From TMED69 sp964642505 (GTDB lineage Bacteria; Pseudomonadota; Gammaproteobacteria; Ga0077536): DNA of 45,100 bases. Below, one piece after another: positions 26,412 through 32,558 of the stretch. The notes beneath the pieces are model-generated. The model did not search any database and was not told where the DNA came from. It worked only from the letters and a program-made list of their open reading frames with translations. The stretch's first letter is position 1; the number at the start of each line of letters is the position of its first letter. The stretch spans positions 1-45,100 of the forward strand of contig CAZXQY010000008.1 in NCBI GenBank assembly GCA_964642505.1, written 5' to 3'. A program made the position numbers and the translations under genes.

Positions 26412-27005
26412 TTATCGTTTTTCTAAAAGGCTTTTCATCTCTAAAAGCGATCCGACTCTGAAATCGCTCAAATTCCCCCATCTTTCTTCCTTCGAAGTAT
26501 CTACGAGAATAGTGATAATACCCGCTCGGCGACCAGCTTCAAGGTCAAGGCAATAGTCTCCCACTATGGCGCAGTTTTTTGAATCAGTTTTCCATTTGTG
26601 TAACAAGTAAAATATCCCTTCCGGGTCGGGTTTAGGAATCTTCTCTTCTCTTCCAACGATTAGTTCATCTGGGAAAAATTCCTTCAGGCCAATTTTTTTC
26701 AAAGTTTTTATGGCATTCTCTCGAGTATTTCGTGTAAGGATTCCTAAAAAATGGGATCTGGAACTTAATAAATGAAGAAGAGGCTTCGCCCCGTTAGCTA
26801 CTTGGGTTTTTCTAATGACATCTCTCTCTAGAATGGCGAGTTTATCTAATAAGACTTTCGATTCTTCTTTGGGGAGCGTTTCACTGTATTCTAAAATCAA
26901 CCGGCCGGGCGGTACCCCCAATCTGCTTCTTATAAGATCAAAGTCATGTTGGTCTTCGGTTAGAGTGCCATCCAGATCAAAAATCCATTTCGAACAATTT
27001 CGCAT
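26412..27005 (-). CDS. HAD-superfamily phosphatase (phosphoglycolate-phosphatase-like)
   Basis: This 197-residue hydrolase shows all four HAD motifs. Motif I is WIFDLDGTLTEDQHDF (nucleophile Asp), motif II is LGILTRNTRENA, motif III is the Lys of EKIPKPDPEGI, and motif IV is IVGDYCLDLEAGRRAG. A small helical cap lies between motifs I and II (about residues 20-85), as in Gph and beta-phosphoglucomutase relatives. Starts at ATG 27005, divergent from the LLM gene. It precedes an APH-type kinase on the same strand, which pairs a phosphatase with a kinase. The substrate cannot be inferred. Confidence 0.85.
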   Translation of the reverse strand: MRNCSKWIFDLDGTLTEDQHDFDLIRSRLGVPPGRLILEYSETLPKEESKVLLDKLAILERDVIRKTQVANGAKPLLHLLSSRSHFLGILTRNTRENAIKTLKKIGLKEFFPDELIVGREEKIPKPDPEGIFYLLHKWKTDSKNCAIVGDYCLDLEAGRRAGIITILVDTSKEERWGNLSDFRVGSLLEMKSLLEKR

Positions 27006-27127
27006 ACCCCTACCCTATCACTCTAGCTCGAGAGAGCTCAAGAAGTTAAATTAGATGAAATGATTTCTACTTTGAGCCTTTTCTTTTTAAATAAATGGGA
27101 TTATAAATGGGTAAAGAGAATTTTTTT

Positions 27128-27135
27128 AAAGGAGG
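27128..27135 (+). promoter_or_regulatory. Strong Shine-Dalgarno for the LLM oxidoreductase
   Basis: AAAGGAGG lies seven bases before ATG 27143. This is one of the best ribosome binding sites in the window. It fixes the start at 27143 rather than the in-frame ATG at 27107, whose product would contain the SD sequence inside its reading frame. Confidence 0.8.
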
Positions 27136-27142
27136 GTGTAGG

Positions 27143-28123
27143 ATGAAGTTTGGGATTTTCTTGTCGGATGCAGACGCCAGAGATGGTAACGTTCTTACCG
27201 CGGTTGAGGCGTCGGTGGGTTTTGAGCGCGATGGTTTCTACTCGGTATCGGTAAACGATCATTTTTACTCGCCGCTCGGGAATCCGAAATCTAATCAATT
27301 AGAGTGTTTCACGACCTTAACGGCGATAGCTGGAGCTACGAGTAAAATAAAACTTGTGCCGGCCGTAGCTGCAGCGTCTTTTCGCTCTCCACCGTTGCTG
27401 GCAAAGATAATATCTGCTTTAGATCAAACTTCAAACGGACGTTTTATTTCTGGTTTAGGGGCTGGCTGGCAGGATAAAGAGTATCTAGCCCACGGTTATG
27501 AGTTTCCATCTCTGAAGGTCCGTTTGGAACAACTCGACGAAACTATACAGATAGTGAAGTTAATGTGTTCGGAGAAAAATCCTACTTTTAAAGGCAAGCA
27601 TTTTGAAGTCTATGATGCCTACAACAATCCTCGACCTGTACAAGAAAAAATACCCTTGATGTTGGGAGGCTCCGGTACTGGATTATTGAGAATAGCGGCA
27701 AGGGAAGCGGATATATTAAATATTATACCGCCTACGGGGAACGGTAGAGATTTTATAAACGATAAACCGGCGACGCTGCGTTTTACCATGGAGGTACTCA
27801 AGCAAAGAATTAACCTGCTACACCAATTTCTGGACGAAGAGGGGCGTAGTGCCTCTTCGGTCGAGTTAGGAGGTCTCGCTCTCGTAGGTTTATCTCATAA
27901 GGAGAACGATGAGGAATTAGTTGCAATAGCAAATCATTTGGGATTTCCTAGTTTGAGTGATGCTCAAGGCTCGCCTGTGGCGCTGTTGGGTACTGCTGCC
28001 CAGGTTGTCGATGAAATTCAAAAGCGAAAGGAAGAAACTGGTATTACCTACTACATTATAGTTATGGCAACAAAAAGTACTCGTGAGATTTTTGTCGAAG
28101 AGGTTATGACAAAGTGTACCTGA
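27143..28123 (+). CDS. LLM-class flavin (F420- or FMN-)dependent oxidoreductase
   Basis: This is a bacterial-luciferase-like TIM-barrel oxidoreductase of 326 residues. Typical features are an N-terminal MKFGIFLSDAD strand, SVNDHF (the S.D.H segment), LTAIAGATSKIKLVPAV, LDQTSNGRFISGLGAGWQDKEYLAHGY and PLMLGGSGTGLLRIAAREADI. The spacing fits the family often annotated as F420-dependent, although gammaproteobacteria rarely make F420, so FMN is the safer guess. The gene stands alone, divergent from the HAD/kinase pair and convergent with the envelope-machine operon. Its substrate is unknown. Confidence 0.85.
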   Translation: MKFGIFLSDADARDGNVLTAVEASVGFERDGFYSVSVNDHFYSPLGNPKSNQLECFTTLTAIAGATSKIKLVPAVAAASFRSPPLLAKIISALDQTSNGRFISGLGAGWQDKEYLAHGYEFPSLKVRLEQLDETIQIVKLMCSEKNPTFKGKHFEVYDAYNNPRPVQEKIPLMLGGSGTGLLRIAAREADILNIIPPTGNGRDFINDKPATLRFTMEVLKQRINLLHQFLDEEGRSASSVELGGLALVGLSHKENDEELVAIANHLGFPSLSDAQGSPVALLGTAAQVVDEIQKRKEETGITYYIIVMATKSTREIFVEEVMTKCT

Positions 28124-28167
28124 GCCATGAAAAGCTGTATTGATACCTCAGGTGAATCGTAATACTC

Positions 28168-29154
28168 TTAACGGAAAGAGTTTAAACCTACGAATGTGCC
28201 TCCATTATTTAGTGCTAATTCTCGCATCAACGTAGCGAATTTGATGCCCGTGTGCTGTAGATGAGGGACTTGCGCTCGCATTACAGGGAAGCCGATAGCG
28301 TGGATTCGAACCAAGGGTTGTCCAGTACTATCTTTCTGATTTACGGATGCGACGTACTGTACAACTTGGTTTATAGAGCTTCCTGTGAATTCGTCTCCAT
28401 AAACATATAAGCTGATTTTTTTGTCGGTACTGTAAAAGGACTTGATCGCAGTGGTAATTCCCTCAGCTGGACTGGAATTCGAGAATGCGTTCCACGAGCG
28501 TAATCTCTCCACTATCACCCCTCTTCGAGAGGGTGAATCGGGAATCCATTTTCCGCGATAGTTTGGGAACATATAGGAACCCATGTCATTTAAAATTTGT
28601 ATTCCTTTAACTTTCGGATATACCTTCAATGTATCCTCAAATTGATTGATAACTTTCGGCCAAGCGTAACGAAACATGCTTCCTGAAGTGTCTATAATAA
28701 ACACTATATATTCGCTGTCTATTGGCACCCCACCTACTAGGTCAGTGCGGGTCTTTTTGTTTTTCCTATATAGTCGTTTCATCTCTTCGCTTAGGGATTG
28801 TTGAGCCAATTTAAGCTCTCTAATGTTTTTCGTATTGCTTCTATTTTTTGCTATTAAGGTTCTTAATAGATTTTGCTCACTTGTTAGTGTGTTGTTCTGT
28901 TTGTTAAGAGATTGCAATTTATTCTCTTGTGACGAAAGCAAAGTGGTCATTTTTTCCAAATCGGACTGTACCTCAAATAATTTGTTTTGAAGTTGTTCGA
29001 TTTCTTCTACCAAGGGGTTTTGGAAAATGTCTATTTGGATTTCGGGTTCAGATTTAGCTATTATCAGAAGTAATATTATCGCCCCGAATCCGCATGTTAT
29101 TACGGATAAAAACGCAATACTCGTCGGTTCCTCCTGTTGCCTATTCAATTTCAT
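28168..29154 (-). CDS. vWA-domain membrane protein 2 (ExbD/MotB-like anchor, Ser17)
   Basis: This is the last gene of the envelope-machine operon. A short cytoplasmic N terminus leads into one transmembrane helix (about residues 12-33; IAFLSVITCGFGAIILLLII), then a coiled coil (about 46-132) and a von Willebrand A domain (about 148-328). The MIDAS motif DTSGSM is intact (Asp155). A second conserved segment is YGDEFTG, and the C terminus reads FATLMRELALNNGGTFVGL. Its helix aligns with that of the upstream paralogue but has Ser17 where that has Asp17. Start ATG 29154 overlaps, as ATGA, the stop that the paralogue would reach if its internal UGA were read through. I infer a B-type partner of the MotA-like channel; the ligand is unknown. 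Confidence 0.8.
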   Translation of the reverse strand: MKLNRQQEEPTSIAFLSVITCGFGAIILLLIIAKSEPEIQIDIFQNPLVEEIEQLQNKLFEVQSDLEKMTTLLSSQENKLQSLNKQNNTLTSEQNLLRTLIAKNRSNTKNIRELKLAQQSLSEEMKRLYRKNKKTRTDLVGGVPIDSEYIVFIIDTSGSMFRYAWPKVINQFEDTLKVYPKVKGIQILNDMGSYMFPNYRGKWIPDSPSRRGVIVERLRSWNAFSNSSPAEGITTAIKSFYSTDKKISLYVYGDEFTGSSINQVVQYVASVNQKDSTGQPLVRIHAIGFPVMRAQVPHLQHTGIKFATLMRELALNNGGTFVGLNSFR

Positions 29155-29312
29155 GGCCAGTCGCTCGCTGGGCTTAAGAATGAGCCTTTAGTGATTGTCG
29201 CGATTCCCCAGAATGCCCAAGGTGCTAAAGGATCTCCCTCCATTGGCAAGAGTATAGTATTTACCGGAATGTCCATTGGTAGATTTTCAACTGCTGACTC
29301 GAATAGTTTTAG
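29151..29312 (-). pseudogene. In-frame continuation of vWA protein 1 beyond an internal UGA
   Basis: Directly after the TGA at 29315-29313 the same frame stays open for 53 codons. It encodes a vWA-like C terminus that includes ENLPMDIPVNTILLPMEG, then FWGIATITKGSF and a final SPASDWP. It ends in TGA at 29153-29151, which overlaps the next gene's ATG as ATGA. This looks like the rest of the original gene, lost by a nonsense change (for example CGA to TGA) or reached only by readthrough. The segment has no start of its own. Confidence 0.75.
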
Positions 29313-30227
29313 TCATATTTTACCCGTTACAGTGTTTTTTTTTGGTTTGCAGCACCCCATAGTCGGTAGCCGATACGTAATTAAGTAAATGTTATCCGGT
29401 AGAGGTCTTAGTAGATCAATCGATACAAATGCATTTTCTAAACTCGAACCGCCTGAGGGAACAATTGCTTGTACGCTATCAAATACGGACTCCATTTGTT
29501 CTAGATTCGATACATTCAGCCATTTTCCTTCTGTCCCCATTAGGACGGCTCGTGACGCGTCGTTGAAGCCATGTATTTGATATTTACTATCTTCAGGAAA
29601 TCTAGCGGTTATCCAATCGACCGTTGCGATAGCTTGCCTCCACTTTTCGGATTTTCGCTTTCGAGCGTTACTCATATTTCTTTTACGAATAATGTTAACG
29701 ATACTCTTGTCAAGCATACTGGCAGAATGGTCTAGCAATATAAGTATTCTTTTTCCGCCTAGCTGCATTCCCGTTAGATATTCACGGTCTCCTTCTCCGA
29801 CGAAGGTACGCACATCCGAAGGTTTGGAGTCAGTACGTCTAGCGAGTTTGTCTCTTTCTACCCGCATCTTTTTTATTTTCAACTGTAACGTTGCTAGATA
29901 GGCAGCATTAGTTTCATTCCTGTTCAACCTAGATTTATCCGTAGCGATCGTCTCTCGGAGCTTCACTAATCGCGTTTCCAGGTCGCTTATCCTTTGATCG
30001 ACTGTTGAAGATGATTCCGACAATGATTTCAACAGTGTAGTGGTTTCTATTATTTGCTGGTTTAGCTTACTTATTTCTATCTCTAGGTAGTTTTCGGGAA
30101 GCTCAAAAGCCACATTAGCTTGATGCTTTATGATTAAAAATAGGAGAATGAAAGCTCCAAAACCGCAGGACATGACATCCAAAAAAGACAGACTGATAGC
30201 GGAGAACTGACGTTTTTTAGAGCGCAT
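29313..30227 (-). CDS. vWA-domain membrane protein 1 (ExbD/MotB-like anchor, Asp17), interrupted by UGA
   Basis: Residues about 9-33 form one transmembrane helix containing FLDVMSCGFGAFILL. The FLDVM segment resembles the FIDVM of ExbD, whose Asp carries protons; here it is Asp17. A coiled coil follows (about 46-130), then a vWA domain with MIDAS DHSASM (Asp166) and PSGGSSLENAF. The third MIDAS position, normally Asp in an ITDGLPT-like motif, reads Tyr285 in ITYRLPT. The frame stops at TGA after TGKI (304 residues), but the family-like C terminus continues in frame for 53 codons. The apparent full length is 358. It overlaps the ASKHA gene by 11 bases. It may be decaying, read through or functional in short form. 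Confidence 0.75.
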   Translation of the reverse strand: MRSKKRQFSAISLSFLDVMSCGFGAFILLFLIIKHQANVAFELPENYLEIEISKLNQQIIETTTLLKSLSESSSTVDQRISDLETRLVKLRETIATDKSRLNRNETNAAYLATLQLKIKKMRVERDKLARRTDSKPSDVRTFVGEGDREYLTGMQLGGKRILILLDHSASMLDKSIVNIIRKRNMSNARKRKSEKWRQAIATVDWITARFPEDSKYQIHGFNDASRAVLMGTEGKWLNVSNLEQMESVFDSVQAIVPSGGSSLENAFVSIDLLRPLPDNIYLITYRLPTMGCCKPKKNTVTGKI

Positions 30228-31518
30228 CGTCCTCTCTTAATTTTATAGCAATGTATCGGGTTCCATTCGGATACACAACGATCGAATCTCCTATTTTTAG
30301 CGTCCTAATAGAAGTAAGGATCTCGTTATTTAGAGATACCTTCTGTCTATTCGGTTTTAGGGTGGCTAGTCCGTCAAGCAGTAGTACCTCAGCAGATCCA
30401 AAGGTTTCATTATTTTCGTTCGTTGAGGTTGATCGAAGTTTTAGCGGTTTATTTTTCAACGAGAAGGCTTGGTTCTCAGATAGAATGTGGGTTACCTCAT
30501 TTTTATTCGAGTTTTTTTCTGCGTTTTTATTTATAATAGGTGAGTGGGTAATAGGTAGTCTTTCGATCAGGTACAAACTACTAGCAGACTCTAAAATTTC
30601 TTCTGCATTTTGAGCGATCCCGGACTCACAGGCGCTGCCCTTAAGTACTGAATAATCGACAAATATCCGATTTATTCCAGGTACTGAAGCAAGTCTTTCC
30701 GAAACTAGGATGCGACGATGATTGTCATCTATCGTCCGATAGATAGTTTCCATTGGCTCCCGTAATAATTCGGTAATTTCTGAAGAGCTTAATCGTGCAG
30801 TATATGGAACACCGTCATGTACTATTGAGGCTTCAAAAGTGCTTGATATTGAAGATTGTTGCATAAACTTTGGAACTTGATCGTTAAGCATTTTCTCGCT
30901 TTCCGCCTCATGGAACGGATAAAATCGAGTCTGTCGAAGAAACAGATCTGCGGTATAATCAGCTAATTTTTGTCGAAAGGTGTGCCACCCGATGCTTTCG
31001 ATAACTTCTACGTCCTCTAAGATAACTTCAGACTTTATTTTTAATTTACAGACCGTCACATGGTGAGGGTAGATTTTTAAAACATGGTATTGTCCTTCCG
31101 GAGCCCAACTTGAAAGGGAAGCGACGTTACTGTCTACGATTGCTGATATTTTTATTTTCAATGCTTCGAAAATGCCCGCTAGGAGAGATAGTTCGGATTC
31201 GCCATATTCTGAGGGTACCGCTACGACGACTTTATCCATTCGTCCGACTCGTTTAACTATATCCTTAAGATGAGCATACGCCAGGTCTGCGTTATGCCTT
31301 ATTTGACTATTTCGGTTTGGTAGCTTTTTTTGATTTAAATTTTTCCAAAACCGACTATACGTAAATTGCGGTATTTGATATTGTTCAGAGGCTGCTTGTA
31401 ACCCCGTGACGACCAAATTTTCCCGAGAGACGGCTATTGCAGGACTTGTATCGATCACTTCAGAGTCTTTAGTAACTACGATTCCCGCTTCGCATATATC
31501 TATACAAGTAAATTCCAT
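30217..31518 (-). CDS. Actin/Hsp70-like (ASKHA) protein of the envelope-machine operon
   Basis: The first about 300 residues look like an actin/Hsp70-type ATPase fold. The N-terminal phosphate-1-like strand is FTCIDICEAGIVV, and VVVAVPSEYGESELSLLAGIFEALKI followed by AIVDSNVASLSSW matches the Hsp70 pattern in which a dimer of strands precedes a helix. A Ser/Asn/Lys-rich linker (about 325-370) leads to a C-terminal beta domain of about 65 residues (RTLKIGDSIVVYPNGTRYIAIKL). There is no signal peptide or transmembrane segment, so it is probably cytoplasmic. It sits between the MotA-like channel and the vWA proteins. I infer an ATP-dependent assembly or regulatory factor; nucleotide binding is untested and the phosphate-1 motif is weak. 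Confidence 0.55.
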   Translation of the reverse strand: MEFTCIDICEAGIVVTKDSEVIDTSPAIAVSRENLVVTGLQAASEQYQIPQFTYSRFWKNLNQKKLPNRNSQIRHNADLAYAHLKDIVKRVGRMDKVVVAVPSEYGESELSLLAGIFEALKIKISAIVDSNVASLSSWAPEGQYHVLKIYPHHVTVCKLKIKSEVILEDVEVIESIGWHTFRQKLADYTADLFLRQTRFYPFHEAESEKMLNDQVPKFMQQSSISSTFEASIVHDGVPYTARLSSSEITELLREPMETIYRTIDDNHRRILVSERLASVPGINRIFVDYSVLKGSACESGIAQNAEEILESASSLYLIERLPITHSPIINKNAEKNSNKNEVTHILSENQAFSLKNKPLKLRSTSTNENNETFGSAEVLLLDGLATLKPNRQKVSLNNEILTSIRTLKIGDSIVVYPNGTRYIAIKLREDDAL

Positions 31519-31545
31519 AATGGTTAATCCAAATTAATACTATGC

Positions 31546-32340
31546 TTAGGCTTCTAGCCGTCTCAGCAAATTCTTTTCGCAATAATCCTGCGTATCCAAT
31601 ACGAATCTTTCTTGCATGAGTTGCAACTGATGCATGAGAAACATTACAAACAGGCTGATTACCAGAGCTATGAATGTGGAATTGAAAGCCACTCCAAGAC
31701 TCACGGTAACTCCCACTATATCTCCCTCAACAGCACGATGTGCTTGACCGAGGGCTTGACTGATTCCTCGTACTGTCCCTATGAAACCGATGGAAGGTAT
31801 TGCCCAAACGATGTACCTAATTATAGCTAGTTCGCTGTCTAATCTCTCGCCTTCCGTTTCACAGGTTTCTTTTATGGCTTGTGCTACATCTTGCACGCTC
31901 TTAGTAGAAGCGAATCTTTGAAGCGCGTTTAGTAGGGTCCTAGGCACTAGATACTCCTGCTGCTCAGTAGGCATGCTTTGAACATGTCGCGCATACTTTC
32001 GACTATCTTGAGGTACTATCCGCATCTCTTCTCTGAGGTCTATCAATTTATAGCTTAGGAAATTTCTTTCGGACTTTAAACTATTTGCTTTAAAAATCAT
32101 TATGGCTGTTGCCCAAAGCATTAGAATAAAACAGGTTTCTTGCTCGTAGTCTTTTATTGTTACGAACAAAGATTTTTCCATATCGTAAGCCACTCCTTCG
32201 GTTTGCAATTCTCTTTGTTCTTCAAGTATGGCGTTCGCCTGGGGTCTAACGATCGCGACATATGCCGCATGGATAACAATTATAGCGACTAAAAGTGCGA
32301 TTATTTGGAAGAAGAATTCTTTGGCCAGATTTTGCTTCAT
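31546..32340 (-). CDS. MotA/TolQ/ExbB-family ion channel subunit
   Basis: MotA/TolQ/ExbB proteins form pentamers around two B-type helices and convert ion flow into movement. This 264-residue protein has four predicted transmembrane helices (about 9-31, 69-86, 171-195, 209-236), more like MotA than three-helix ExbB. A cytoplasmic loop of about 80 residues separates helices 2 and 3. The family signature is clear: AIPSIGFIGTVRGISQAL (Pro182, Gly188-Thr189-Val190), then VTVSLGVAFNSTFIAL on the last helix. ATG 32340 follows AGGA. No exbD, tolR or motB lies beside it; instead two vWA proteins with an ExbD-like helix are downstream. I infer that they are its partners. Confidence 0.9.
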   Translation of the reverse strand: MKQNLAKEFFFQIIALLVAIIVIHAAYVAIVRPQANAILEEQRELQTEGVAYDMEKSLFVTIKDYEQETCFILMLWATAIMIFKANSLKSERNFLSYKLIDLREEMRIVPQDSRKYARHVQSMPTEQQEYLVPRTLLNALQRFASTKSVQDVAQAIKETCETEGERLDSELAIIRYIVWAIPSIGFIGTVRGISQALGQAHRAVEGDIVGVTVSLGVAFNSTFIALVISLFVMFLMHQLQLMQERFVLDTQDYCEKNLLRRLEA

Positions 32341-32351
32341 AAACGGTTATC

Positions 32352-32558
32352 CTAAATATCTGTAGGGAAAGGAACTGGGTAATCTTCCGACACACTTTCA
32401 CTCGGGGAAAAGGTGTCATCAGGTATGGCGCTTTTTTTATCTTCGGGTTTAGTTTCTGGGGAAACGTTTCTCGAATCTTCGGCAAAGTTTACCCCAGTAA
32501 AAATAACTAAGATTGCAACGCCGAACATTATTTCCCGATAGATTTTTTTATCTGGCAT
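32352..32558 (-). CDS. Small single-pass or secreted protein (68 aa)
   Basis: This small gene starts 11 bases inside the end of the PEGA/SUMF1 gene and ends 11 bases before the MotA-like gene, a spacing that suggests a true operon member. Its product has a basic N terminus (MPDKKIYREI), one hydrophobic segment (MFGVAILVIFTGVNFA, about residues 11-26), and an acidic, Pro/Ser-rich tail. The segment could be a signal peptide cleaved near NFAED or a membrane anchor. I recognise no family. Its place just before the channel gene suggests an accessory subunit. Confidence 0.6.
   Translation of the reverse strand: MPDKKIYREIMFGVAILVIFTGVNFAEDSRNVSPETKPEDKKSAIPDDTFSPSESVSEDYPVPFPTDI

Noticed and set aside
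26362..26481. Forty-residue N-terminal extension of the APH-type kinase
   Set aside because: It would overlap the HAD gene by about 70 bases and has no family resemblance; ATG 26361 gives a normal kinase N terminus.
28118..28181. Terminator hairpins between the LLM gene and the vWA operon
   Set aside because: ACCTGAG/CTCAGGT (28118-28124 / 28147-28153) has a 22-base loop, and ACTCTT/AAGAGT (28164-28169 / 28176-28181) has no U-run. Neither is a convincing intrinsic terminator.
29313..29315. UGA in the vWA gene as a selenocysteine codon
   Set aside because: The position (after TGK, before LKLF) is not one where a Cys or Sec would be expected for function, and the small TGACT/AGTCA stem does not match the bacterial SECIS form. 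Nonsense mutation or readthrough is simpler.
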